Source: JBDTNL01 sp039933785
GTDB taxonomy: Bacteria > Acidobacteriota > Thermoanaerobaculia > Multivoradales > JAGPDF01
Assembly: GCA_039933785.1 (NCBI GenBank)
Contig: JBDTNL010000046.1
Span: forward strand, 1-30,405
DNA: 30,405 nucleotides
Direction of reading: 5' to 3'
In this document: positions 1-7,425 of the stretch, piece by piece
Position numbering within the stretch: position 1 is the first letter of the stretch
How the letters are laid out: the number at the start of each line of letters is the position of its first letter
The notes under the pieces: model-generated
What the model was told of the DNA's origin: nothing
The model's database searches: none
Seen by the model: the letters and a program-made list of their open reading frames with translations, nothing else
Program-made: the position numbers and the translations under genes

Positions 1-674
1 TGGTCGCGATTCTGGTGCTCGGGATCGGCTGGGAAATCGCGACTTGGCCGGACGTCGCGGTGCTCGTCAAGTCGAATCCGCAACGCACCGCGTTTATCGA
101 GCGCTACAAGGCGGGGCAGCGGTCCGCCGGCAAGAGCGATTCGGTGGCCTGGCGCTTCGTGCCCTACGACGCCATCGCGAAGGATCTAAAGCACGCCGTG
201 ATCGTCAGTGAGGACATCGACTTCTTTTCGCACCACGGCTTCGCGACCGAGGAGATGAAGAACGCTTTGCGCGACGCCTGGGAAGAGAAGGAGCTGCCGC
301 GCGGTGCCTCGACCCTCACCCAGCAGCTGGCCAAGAACCTCTGGCTGTCGCCGTCGCGCAATCCGTTGCGCAAGGTGAAGGAGGCCATGCTCACTCGTGA
401 GCTCGAGGCCAAGCTCACCAAGCGCCGGATTCTCGAGCTCTACCTGAACGTTGCGGAGTTCGGCGAGGGCATCTATGGCGCCGAGGCGGCGTCGCGGCGC
501 TACTTCGGAATCTCCGCCGCCGAGCTCAGCCGGCAACAGGCGGCGGCACTGGCCGGCAGTCTGCCGAGTCCTGCGCACTGGCATCCCGGGAGCACCAGCC
601 CGGTGTACCTGCGGCGCGTGCAGCGCATCGTCGGACGCGTAGAGAAGACCGGCTGGCTGTTGGGCGAGCTGTAA
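1..674 (+). CDS. mtgA: Monofunctional biosynthetic peptidoglycan transglycosylase, 5'-truncated
   Basis: Glycosyltransferase family 51 enzyme that polymerises lipid II into glycan strands at the outer face of the inner membrane, without a transpeptidase domain. The frame is open to the left edge, so the true start lies outside the window. The first visible residues (VAILVLGIGWEIA) are the end of an N-terminal membrane anchor. The family signature EDIDFFSHHG follows, whose first Glu corresponds to the catalytic base, and then GASTLTQQLAKNLWLS and the RKVKEAMLTRELEAKLTK block, all in the usual GT51 order. The protein ends about 220 residues after the anchor without a penicillin-binding domain, which fits MtgA (about 230-240 aa) rather than a bifunctional PBP1. 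The downstream gene is on the opposite strand, so this is the last gene of whatever unit lies to the left. The family assignment is secure. Confidence 0.93.
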   Translation, partial: VAILVLGIGWEIATWPDVAVLVKSNPQRTAFIERYKAGQRSAGKSDSVAWRFVPYDAIAKDLKHAVIVSEDIDFFSHHGFATEEMKNALRDAWEEKELPRGASTLTQQLAKNLWLSPSRNPLRKVKEAMLTRELEAKLTKRRILELYLNVAEFGEGIYGAEAASRRYFGISAAELSRQQAAALAGSLPSPAHWHPGSTSPVYLRRVQRIVGRVEKTGWLLGEL

Positions 675-683
675 ACCAACAGG

Positions 684-1115
684 TTAGTCGCCGATCGCCT
701 GGGCGCCGGCGTCGGCGACCTGCGCATCCTCCTCTGAGGTCGCGCCGGAAACGCCAATGGCGCCGACGATCCGGCCGTCCTGCTTCAGGGGCCGGCCACC
801 CTGGAGCGCGCAGACGCCGTCCATGGAGAGCATACGGAGCCCGACGCCGCCGGCGGCTACGGAGTCCTGCACCATCTTGGTCGTGCGCTTGAAGTTCACT
901 GCCGTGGCTGCTTTCGCCTGGGCGACCGCCACGCTGCCGTGTTGCGCGTGGTCCATGGCATGGAGCAGCACAAGATGCCCGGAGCTGCCGACGATGGCGA
1001 TCACCATGGCCCAGCCGTTGGCCTTGGCCTCGGCCTCCGCGGCGGCCGCGATTTGTTTCGCTTGGGTGAGAGAAATTGGTGGACCGTATTCCACGATGGG
1101 GGCGCTGGGGCTCAT
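684..1115 (-). CDS. GlcG/HbpS family (DUF336) protein
   Basis: A 143-aa protein of the GlcG/HbpS family. Members are small alpha/beta proteins found beside glycolate-utilisation genes or acting as haem-binding or redox-sensing accessory proteins; their exact activity is often unknown. Recognisable features are the N-terminal helix with SLTQAKQIAAAAEAEAKANG, then the strand MVIAIVGSSGHLVLLHAMD, the helix with AQAKAATAVNFKRTT, and the C-terminal GGRPLKQDGRIVGAIGVSGA followed by an Asp/Ala-rich helix, all in family order and at the usual length. There is no signal peptide, so a cytoplasmic location is likely. It converges on mtgA with only 9 bases between the stops and diverges from the GNAT gene. 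No glycolate oxidase gene is nearby, so the glc pathway cannot be inferred. The ribosome binding site before the ATG is weak. Confidence 0.85.
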   Translation of the reverse strand: MSPSAPIVEYGPPISLTQAKQIAAAAEAEAKANGWAMVIAIVGSSGHLVLLHAMDHAQHGSVAVAQAKAATAVNFKRTTKMVQDSVAAGGVGLRMLSMDGVCALQGGRPLKQDGRIVGAIGVSGATSEEDAQVADAGAQAIGD

Positions 1116-1174
1116 GCGACGAGCCTACCGCCCCATCGGGGCAGTCGCAAGAATGGCGCGGATAGGATGCCGCG

Positions 1175-1645
1175 ATGCCTGACGAAACGGTTCAGATCGT
1201 TCCCTACCAAGACACCTACGCGCCGGTTTTCGCTCGGCTCAATCGGGAGTGGCTCGAAGCCTTCGGCCTCTTCGAGGCGCTCGATGGCCTCTACCTCGAT
1301 GACCCCCGAGGCCGGATCTTGGACAAAGGTGGCGAGATCTTCGTCGCGCTCCTCGATGGCAAGGCGGTCGGTACGTGCGCCGCGATTCCATCGGGTGATG
1401 GAATCGTCGAGCTCGCCAAGCTGGCGGTGGCGGCCGAGGCCCGAGGTCGGGGTCTGGGCGAGAAGCTGGTGCTCTCGGTAGTCGACTTCGCCCGGCAAAG
1501 AGGGGCTCGGAGGGTCGTACTGAGCTCGAGCACGAAGCTCGCCCCGGCCCTTCGGCTGTACAAGAAGCTCGGCTTTCATCCGGTTGCCCCGGGGGAGGGC
1601 GTGGGCTACGCCACCGCCGATGTATTCATGGCCCTGTCGCTCTGA
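1175..1645 (+). CDS. GNAT family N-acetyltransferase
   Basis: A 156-aa single-domain GNAT acetyltransferase that should transfer an acetyl group from acetyl-CoA to an amine; the substrate cannot be read from sequence. Residues 78-101 form the core strand VELAKLAV followed by the acetyl-CoA pyrophosphate loop ARGRGLGEKL (R-G-x-G-x-G/A type, residues 89-98). The C-terminal motif LAPALRLYKKLGFHPV is the standard GNAT motif B with the conserved Tyr. The N-terminus (VQIVPYQDTYAPVFARLNREWL) matches small GNATs annotated as 'IAA-like' or YjcF/PhnO-like proteins. The ATG at 1175 has an AGGA-type ribosome binding site about 8 bases upstream. It is transcribed divergently from the DUF336 gene across 59 bases and is probably monocistronic. 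Confidence 0.9.
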   Translation: MPDETVQIVPYQDTYAPVFARLNREWLEAFGLFEALDGLYLDDPRGRILDKGGEIFVALLDGKAVGTCAAIPSGDGIVELAKLAVAAEARGRGLGEKLVLSVVDFARQRGARRVVLSSSTKLAPALRLYKKLGFHPVAPGEGVGYATADVFMALSL

Positions 1646-1752
1646 AAATTCGGGTTTGTCGACCCGGTGACCGATGTGTCATCTTCGCCTCAGCGTTTTA
1701 AACGAGTTTTCGTGGGCGGCCTTCGTTCACGACCTTCTGAGAGGAGCGGGCG

Positions 1753-4251
1753 ATGGTGGAGAGTCCGTATTCAGCGAACGTCGTACGACGACTGCGGAGG
1801 AGCGGAATTCTCGTCGCGATCATGGCGGGCGCCCTGGCGATTTCGCCCATTCTCGTGGCCGCAGCCCAGGCTCAGGCGACCGACCAGGCGACAGAAGATG
1901 CCAAGAAGGCGGCCGACGCGAAGAAAGAGGCGGACGAGAAAGCCGCCGCCGCGGCCAAGCAGGCCGAAGAGACCCCGCAAGTGAACGAGGAGATCACCGT
2001 CACGGCGCGTAAGCGCGAAGAGAACATCCAGAGCGTGCCGTTCTCCGTCGCCGCTCCCGGCGAAGAGACCCTGCGCAATCGCGGCGCCGACAACATCGAA
2101 GGTGTGGCGGCGAACGTGGTCGGCCTGACGGTGCAAAACCTCGGACCCGGCCAAAGCCAGGTCGCACTGCGCGGCGTGTCCGCCGGCCAGATCGTCCGCG
2201 ATCAGCCGGGCGTCAAGGAGCAAGTCGGCATCTATCTCGACGAATCGGTGATCTCCTTGTCCTTGTTCACCCCCGATATCGACCTCTTCGATATCTCACG
2301 CGTCGAGGTGCTGCGCGGCCCCCAGGGCACGTTGTTCGGTTCGGGCTCGCTCACCGGCACGGTGCGGTATATCAGCAACCAGCCGGAGCTCGGCAAAACC
2401 GACGGAGCCGCGGAGCTCACCCTCAACGACTCGACCGGCGGCGAGGTCGGCGGCGGTGCGAAGGTGGTCGCGAACGCGGCGCTCGGCGATAAGGCGGCGC
2501 TGCGCGTGGCGGCGTACTACTCCAACAACGGCGGCTACATCGATGCGGTGCAGCCGAACCTGAGCGTGAAAAAGAACGTGAACAGCAACGATCGCAAGGG
2601 CGCCCGCGTCGCCCTGCGCTTCCAGCCCAACGATGGCCTGACGATCACGCCGCGTCTGGTGTATCAGGAAGTGACCGCTGACGGCTGGAACCGGCGCGAT
2701 GTGTACAACATTCTCGCCAACCCCTACACCACCACGCGGCCGGCGGTGCATTTGGGCGAGTGGGAGCAGTTCACCCAGATCGCAGAGCCCTTCACCGATA
2801 AGTTCACGCTCGGTGACCTCAACATCAACTACAAGATTAGCGATGCCATGAACTTCACCTCGGTGACGTCCTATAGCGATCGTAAGGTCCTGGTCGTGCG
2901 CGATGCCACGGCGCTGACCGCGAGCATCACTGGTGGCAGCATCGGGCTGCCGCCGGCGGCGTACAACATCAACGCCCCGCTCGACGACAAGACGACCGCC
3001 AAGATGTTCACCCAGGAGGTTCGCCTGGCGGGTGAGAATCAGAATGTGAACTGGCTCGGCGGCGCGTTCTACAGCGACATCAAGCGCGAATACGGCCAGA
3101 GCCTGTTCGTGAATGGTTTCGAGAACGTGAGCGGAATTCCGACCGCCGGACACTTCGGCGCCGGCAAAGACATCCTGTTCTTCTCCGATCTGAGCTACAA
3201 GTTCAAGCAGTTCGCACTCTTTGGCGAAGGCACGATCGCGATTACCGACAAGTTCGACCTCACCGGCGGTCTGCGCTACTACGACTTCAAGGAGGACCGC
3301 ACGCAGGTATTCGACGGCATCTTCGCCGACCCGGCGAGCAAGCCCGGAACCACCAAGGCGAACGGCGTCGTGCCGCGCCTGATCGCGAGCTACAAGGTGT
3401 CCTCCGACACCTCGATCAACGCCCAGATCTCGAAGGGCTTCCGCCTGGGCGGCATCAACGACCAGCTGAACGTGCCGCTCTGCACCGCGGCCGATCTCGC
3501 GGCGTACAGCGGTCACGACAACTGGAAGAATGAGACCGCCTGGAACTACGAGGTGGGGACCAAGTCGAGAGTCGGCCGCGGAACGGTCGGCGTGTCGGCC
3601 TACTACATGAAGATCAACGACCTGCAAGCGACAGTGACCGCCGGTTCGTGCTCGTCCCGACTGGTCTTCAACGTGCCCCAGGCGAGCAGCAAGGGCCTCG
3701 AGCTCGAGCTCGCGCAGGACGTCAACAGCAACTTCGACTACTCCCTCTCGGCGAGCTTCAACGATTCGAAACTCGATTCGACGGTGTTCGACACCAGCGG
3801 CCACATCCTGGCCGGCATCAAGAAGGGCAATCGACTGCCGACGGTACCGAAGCTCCAGGTCCAGGCCGCGGCGACTTACCAGCACACGATCGGAACTGAC
3901 CTCCTCGGCTACCTGACGGGCAGCTACCAGCACGTGGGCTCGCGCTTCACCCAGATCGGCGATCAGGCCGCGGGCTTTGGCACGGTCGATCTGAACAGCT
4001 TCGCGGGCAAAATCGGCGGACCGTTCACGCAGTCGACGTTCACCTTCGACCCCGAGCTGCCGGCGTACGACATCTTCAATCTGCGCTTCGGCGTGCTGAT
4101 CAACAAATGGGAGTTCGCGTTGTTCGTCAACAACGTGAGCGACAAGCAGGCCCTGCTGGCGCTCGATCAAGAGCGTGGCACGCGGGCACGGGTTGCCTTC
4201 CTGACCAACACGCCGCGGACGTTCGGCCTGACCACGCGCCTCAAGTTCTAG
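1753..4251 (+). CDS. TonB-dependent receptor with Lys/Ala-rich N-terminal linker
   Basis: An 832-aa outer-membrane gated channel that imports a scarce ligand using TonB/ExbBD energy; the ligand is not predictable. The start ATG is preceded at 6 bases by AGGAG. Residues 1-40 are a signal peptide (RRLRRSG, then a hydrophobic core, then AAAQAQA). Residues 45-73 are almost only Lys, Ala, Glu, Asp and Gln. A TonB-box-like segment EEITVTARKREENIQSVP lies at 79-96. The plug domain follows, with LRGVSAGQIVRDQPGVKEQVG and the classical EVLRGPQGTLFGSGSLTGTV. The rest is a 22-strand-type barrel with alternating aromatic strands, ending in FGLTTRLKF; the terminal Phe is the BAM recognition signature. It resembles the receptors abundant in sphingomonads and Acidobacteria. 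No TonB, ExbB or SusD gene is adjacent. It is convergent with the cupin gene and separated from it by a hairpin. Confidence 0.95.
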   Translation: MVESPYSANVVRRLRRSGILVAIMAGALAISPILVAAAQAQATDQATEDAKKAADAKKEADEKAAAAAKQAEETPQVNEEITVTARKREENIQSVPFSVAAPGEETLRNRGADNIEGVAANVVGLTVQNLGPGQSQVALRGVSAGQIVRDQPGVKEQVGIYLDESVISLSLFTPDIDLFDISRVEVLRGPQGTLFGSGSLTGTVRYISNQPELGKTDGAAELTLNDSTGGEVGGGAKVVANAALGDKAALRVAAYYSNNGGYIDAVQPNLSVKKNVNSNDRKGARVALRFQPNDGLTITPRLVYQEVTADGWNRRDVYNILANPYTTTRPAVHLGEWEQFTQIAEPFTDKFTLGDLNINYKISDAMNFTSVTSYSDRKVLVVRDATALTASITGGSIGLPPAAYNINAPLDDKTTAKMFTQEVRLAGENQNVNWLGGAFYSDIKREYGQSLFVNGFENVSGIPTAGHFGAGKDILFFSDLSYKFKQFALFGEGTIAITDKFDLTGGLRYYDFKEDRTQVFDGIFADPASKPGTTKANGVVPRLIASYKVSSDTSINAQISKGFRLGGINDQLNVPLCTAADLAAYSGHDNWKNETAWNYEVGTKSRVGRGTVGVSAYYMKINDLQATVTAGSCSSRLVFNVPQASSKGLELELAQDVNSNFDYSLSASFNDSKLDSTVFDTSGHILAGIKKGNRLPTVPKLQVQAAATYQHTIGTDLLGYLTGSYQHVGSRFTQIGDQAAGFGTVDLNSFAGKIGGPFTQSTFTFDPELPAYDIFNLRFGVLINKWEFALFVNNVSDKQALLALDQERGTRARVAFLTNTPRTFGLTTRLKF

Positions 4252-4272
4252 CGTTCGAGTTTCGCCCCCCGC

Positions 4273-4301
4273 GGGAGCCTGCCAGGATCTGGCGGGCTCC
4301 C
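4273..4301. terminator. Strong hairpin between convergent TonB receptor and cupin genes
   Basis: Outer stem GGGAGCC (4273-4279) pairs with GGCTCCC (4295-4301). The inner stem TGCCAG/CTGGCG continues it with one G-U pair around a GAT loop, giving 13 base pairs without interruption. It lies 21 bases after the receptor stop and 21 bases before the cupin stop, so it could serve both strands. Neither flank has a U-rich tract, so it is a terminator-like hairpin or mRNA 3'-end stabiliser rather than a textbook intrinsic terminator. Confidence 0.6.
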
Positions 4302-4322
4302 CGGTCGTCCCGCAGGGTCCCG

Positions 4323-4745
4323 CTACTTCGGCCGCTCGTACGAGACGATGTGCTCCCACTCGGAGGCGTCGGAGCGCGCCACCACGGCGACGACCGGCTC
4401 GGTGTCGCTGGCGTTGAACACTTCGTGCGGCACTCCCGGCTCGATGAAGATGAAATCGCCCGCCTGGTTCTCGATGGTTTTCGAGAGTCCCTCGCCGTAC
4501 TCATGGCGCACGCGGCCGGAGAGAATGTAGAGCATGACCTCGAAGCCTACGTGGATGTGGGCCAGGGCCACGCCGCCGGGGGGAATCGTGGCGACGTTCA
4601 TCGACAGCTCCTTGGCGTTCACATTCTTGGCCGAGAGGCCGGTTTTGTAGCGAATGTTGTTCCAGCCGCGGACCGCGCCGCCGCCGCGGATGACCTGGAT
4701 TCCGTCCCCGCCTTCGACCGGCAGCTTGAGATCTTCGTCGCTCAT
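4323..4745 (-). CDS. Cupin domain-containing protein
   Basis: A 140-aa single-domain cupin, the small beta-barrel fold that usually holds one metal ion. The first cupin motif is visible as PPGGVALAHIHVGFEVMLYILSG: two His (HIH) and a downstream Glu are metal-ligand candidates. The second motif, GDFIFIEPGVPHEVFNAS, supplies the last His. There is no signal peptide and no second domain, so it may be an isomerase/dioxygenase-type enzyme or a ligand-binding protein. Its ATG (4743-4745) overlaps the TGA of the upstream membrane protein gene (4742-4744) as ATGA, so the two are translationally coupled and probably work together. It is the last gene of the minus-strand cluster 7310-4323. The fold is certain; the function is unknown. 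Confidence 0.88.
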   Translation of the reverse strand: MSDEDLKLPVEGGDGIQVIRGGGAVRGWNNIRYKTGLSAKNVNAKELSMNVATIPPGGVALAHIHVGFEVMLYILSGRVRHEYGEGLSKTIENQAGDFIFIEPGVPHEVFNASDTEPVVAVVARSDASEWEHIVSYERPK

Positions 4746-5767
4746 CGGGTCTCCTGCGAAGTGTGAGTGTTCGGAGCGGTGCGCGCGGATTCTGCGCGAT
4801 GACGCACTACGTCGAGAATGTTCTCCTGCACGTCGCGCAGGATGAAGTCAGTCCAGGCTCCGGCGTAGAGGTTGAAGTGCGTCGACAGGCGGTGCCGGCT
4901 GGTGAGATAGAGGCGCACCGTCGCCGGAGTCAGCAATTCAATCGCGTAGTCGCCATCGAGGACGTCGAAATACGGGCCGCCCACAGTCACGTGCTCGTCG
5001 AGCGTTTGCTGCGGGATCGAGTTGGGATCCGCCCTGATCGAGAAGGACAGCCGCTTCCCGGGCTCGTAGCGCGTCACCGTTTCAACGAAGAGCACGCCGC
5101 CCTCGAAAGTGGCGTGACGCACTGAGCCGACACCGCGGCCGATCGTCCGGGCTTCGATCGGATGCGGGAAGCCGATCATGTGGACCAGCCGTCGGCCCTG
5201 CTCGGCGCGCGCGATCGGCCGCACCTCGACGATTTCGTTCCACACCGTGTCGGGATCGGCCGCGATGTCAATGCTGGTTTCGACGGCGCGGATTTCGTCG
5301 CCGGTCGAGAGGCGGCTCTCCCACGGCGCGAAAGCGAACGGCAGCAACAAAACGCCGAGCAGAGCCGACGCCGGTGCTCGGCGCCTGCGCCAACGGCGCC
5401 AGAGGCCGGCAACCAGGCCGCCGAGGCTCGACATGATCATCACCAGTGGCGCCCAGAGGAAGATGCAGATGATCCCTTCCCAGGCGAGCAGCAGCGCCGC
5501 GCCGAGCGCGGTGAAGGCCGGCGCCCAGGGAATGACTACCCATTGCCACCAAGACCAGCCGGCATCGCGCTCGCCGAGCCAGACCACGAGAAAGCCGAGG
5601 GCGAGCGGCACCAGGAACAGGAATCCCACCGTCATCGGCACGAACACCGCGTCGAACACCGAGGCCGAGTCGACGTGGTGGCCGAAGGCGAGCCGGGCCA
5701 TGAGGCCATAAGTCAGCCCAAGAGCCAGGGCAGACCAGAGAAGAATACGATCGCGGCGTCGAGGCAT
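4742..5767 (-). CDS. Polytopic membrane protein with C-terminal SRPBCC-like domain
   Basis: A 341-aa protein not assigned to a named family. The start at 5767 (MPRRRDRILLW) gives a positively charged N-terminus followed at once by a membrane helix. Hydrophobic segments are at about 8-29, 38-63, 73-95, 97-121 and 134-148. An Arg-rich loop (WRRWRRRR, 123-130) suggests that this loop is cytoplasmic. From residue 161 a soluble domain begins with AVETSIDIAADPDTVWNEIV, the typical opening of SRPBCC (START/Bet v1/polyketide cyclase-like) ligand-binding domains, and runs to about 325. The frame stays open far upstream (to 6718), but that stretch is antisense-like and overlaps the DUF1796 gene, so the longer start is rejected. 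The gene begins 5 bases after the DUF1796 stop and overlaps the cupin start, so all three are probably one operon. No clear Shine-Dalgarno is seen, consistent with coupling to the upstream stop. Confidence 0.78.
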   Translation of the reverse strand: MPRRRDRILLWSALALGLTYGLMARLAFGHHVDSASVFDAVFVPMTVGFLFLVPLALGFLVVWLGERDAGWSWWQWVVIPWAPAFTALGAALLLAWEGIICIFLWAPLVMIMSSLGGLVAGLWRRWRRRRAPASALLGVLLLPFAFAPWESRLSTGDEIRAVETSIDIAADPDTVWNEIVEVRPIARAEQGRRLVHMIGFPHPIEARTIGRGVGSVRHATFEGGVLFVETVTRYEPGKRLSFSIRADPNSIPQQTLDEHVTVGGPYFDVLDGDYAIELLTPATVRLYLTSRHRLSTHFNLYAGAWTDFILRDVQENILDVVRHRAESARTAPNTHTSQETR

Positions 5768-5772
5768 TTGGT

Positions 5773-6564
5773 CTACGTCGAGGGCGCAAGCCAGGCTGCG
5801 TCCGTCGCGGGGAAGCTCGTGTGCAGAGTCCGCAGTCGGAGCGACCGGAGGCCGGCGTCCCAAGCCGAATCGGCGCCCCGCCACGCCTCCGGCGGGGCCG
5901 CCGGGAGGTCGTCGATCGTCAGCGACCAGCAGCGGTCGGATCGTGGGACGGCGATGCCTGGGATCTGGATCATCAACAAGTTGACCTCGCAGCGCCGGAA
6001 AGTCTGGCAGAGAGACGCCCATAGCGCGTCGATGGCGGGCTGTTCGGCGACCCGCCCGCTGTCGACATCGAAGCGGTGACGGACGAAGAGGACGCGATTG
6101 TCGGGCGAGTCGAGGGCGAGCAAGCGATCGAGTCTCTCTTCGTGCTTCGCCGCGGCCACCGGCAAGTGTTCCCGCCAGCCCTCGTCCACGACCGAGACCG
6201 CGCCGTCGCGACGGCGTGGAAACTCGTGGAAGGGCCGTACGCCGAACTCGCGGTTCTCGAGCGCGATCAACCGACCATCCTCGAAGATCTCGCGAAGCGC
6301 TCCCGGGCCGTAGATCCTTTGCGGATCGAGCTGTGCGAGGTAGGCGGCGAGGCCGGGCAACGGTGATACCCACCAGTCGAACGGATAGGCGACCGCGCTG
6401 CGGAAGTAGCGCCGCACCTGGTAGGTAACCCTGCAGCTCAGGCCCAGCGGCACGACATGGGTGAACCGTCGCGGCGCGAGCGCTCGCCAAGCCCGCGCCA
6501 GACCGGTGGCGACGGTCGTGGCGAGCTCTGCGGGAAGATTCGCTCGCGAGGCATTCTGCGGCAT
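5773..6564 (-). CDS. DUF1796 family putative papain-like cysteine peptidase
   Basis: A 263-aa protein that looks like the DUF1796 family (putative papain-like cysteine peptidases, generally uncharacterised and often near glycan genes). The signature is the segment 38-66: VVPLGLSCRVTYQV, then the YPFDWWVS block. Cys44 would be the nucleophile. FHEFP (His113) and VLFVRHRFDVD (about 158-168) are the other blocks typical of the family. There is no signal peptide or membrane helix. The start ATG at 6564 follows an AGGAG about 10 bases upstream. The same frame is open further upstream to 8193, but that part lies antisense to the methyltransferase and ABC genes and is not coding. The gene follows the methyltransferase by 59 bases and precedes the membrane SRPBCC gene by 5. 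Recognition is by motif only; peptidase activity is unproven for the family. Confidence 0.75.
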   Translation of the reverse strand: MPQNASRANLPAELATTVATGLARAWRALAPRRFTHVVPLGLSCRVTYQVRRYFRSAVAYPFDWWVSPLPGLAAYLAQLDPQRIYGPGALREIFEDGRLIALENREFGVRPFHEFPRRRDGAVSVVDEGWREHLPVAAAKHEERLDRLLALDSPDNRVLFVRHRFDVDSGRVAEQPAIDALWASLCQTFRRCEVNLLMIQIPGIAVPRSDRCWSLTIDDLPAAPPEAWRGADSAWDAGLRSLRLRTLHTSFPATDAAWLAPST

Positions 6565-6623
6565 GAGGGGCGATCTCCTGGTGACCAGCTTTCGGAGTGA
6601 GCATACGCCCGCTCCGGCGCGCT

Positions 6624-7310
6624 CTATGCCGCGCTCCATTTGCAGAGAGCCAGCCCGTCGGCGGCACGGAACCTCTTGCCGTAGCTCGTCCCCTGCATTT
6701 CGAGGGCTGGAGCGGCACGCCATTCGGTCGCGCGCGAGCGCTTGAAGTAGGCCACCTCCGCGCAGCCCAGGCGGTCGCCCAGGAGATCGTCGTCCAGGCC
6801 CGGGTTGTAGCCCATCGGAATGGTCGCGATCAGTTGGCCATCGGTCGCGAGCAGCCGCCTCATGCTGGCGATCGCCCGCCGGTGCTTGCCGGCAACGCGG
6901 GGTCGCTCGTCCCATCCGACGTGCTCGAGCGTGGAGATGCTCACGATGCGCCGAAAGCGCCGGGGCAACTCGAGGCCCACGATGTCCCCGGCCAGGACGC
7001 AGCGTCGCCTCTCGTAGCGGTCCACCACGAGGTGTCGCACGGGAAAGTAGTGCGAGAGCACGTTCCCGACCTCGAGGACTTCCATCGGCTCGAACCCTGT
7101 GACATGCGGCATGATGAGTGGAATTTCGATCGCCCGTTCGTTTCTCCAGGTCGCGTTGTAGGGATGCGAAAAGTACGGATACTCGCGGCCGTCGTGGACA
7201 AACGACGCAGTCCGAACCAAGAGCCGGCGCCAGGCCCAGGGCACGCAATACGCGAGCTTGGCGGCGTCCATGAGCCAGGGTGCAGAGAGGTAGCGCTGGA
7301 TAGTCGACAT
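6624..7310 (-). CDS. Class I SAM-dependent methyltransferase-like protein
   Basis: A 228-aa protein resembling the methyltransferase-fold proteins common in polysaccharide and glycosyltransferase loci. The SAM-site strand is present as MEVLEVGNVLSHYFP, where E-V-G-N replaces the common D-x-G-x-G. It is followed by HLVVDRYERR (end-of-strand-2 acidic position), the segment DIVGLELPRRFRRIVSISTLEHVGWDE, equivalent to motifs II/III, and the helix-plus-strand AIASMRRLLATDGQLIATIPMGYNPG (motif post-III). The C-terminus contains AYFKRSRATEWR. The atypical glycine motif leaves open whether it still binds SAM. The start ATG (7310) has no obvious ribosome binding site. It is the first gene of the minus-strand cluster ending at 4323 and diverges from the ABC transporter at 7426. 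Confidence 0.7.
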   Translation of the reverse strand: MSTIQRYLSAPWLMDAAKLAYCVPWAWRRLLVRTASFVHDGREYPYFSHPYNATWRNERAIEIPLIMPHVTGFEPMEVLEVGNVLSHYFPVRHLVVDRYERRRCVLAGDIVGLELPRRFRRIVSISTLEHVGWDERPRVAGKHRRAIASMRRLLATDGQLIATIPMGYNPGLDDDLLGDRLGCAEVAYFKRSRATEWRAAPALEMQGTSYGKRFRAADGLALCKWSAA

Positions 7311-7425
7311 CGCGATCGGACCGCGAAACTTTAACGCCGATCCGGGCGTACCAGTAGGCGCTGGTCGCGATTGCGGCGCCGAACCGTTCTAGGTGGATAT
7401 TGGCGGGTCTTTCCGGAGGGAGTCG

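Noticed and set aside
1651..1666. Hairpin CGGGT/ACCCG after the GNAT stop
   Set aside because: Only a 5-bp stem with a 6-base loop and no U-tract; too weak to call a terminator.
2296..4359. Long open frame on the minus strand antisense to the TonB receptor
   Set aside because: It mirrors the codon structure of a clear receptor gene, has an Arg/Val/His-rich composition with no recognisable motif, and is the usual shadow frame in high-GC DNA.
5768..6718. Upstream extension of the membrane-SRPBCC frame to 6718
   Set aside because: It overlaps the DUF1796 gene in another frame and is Arg/Pro-rich noise; the ATG at 5767 gives a normal membrane N-terminus.
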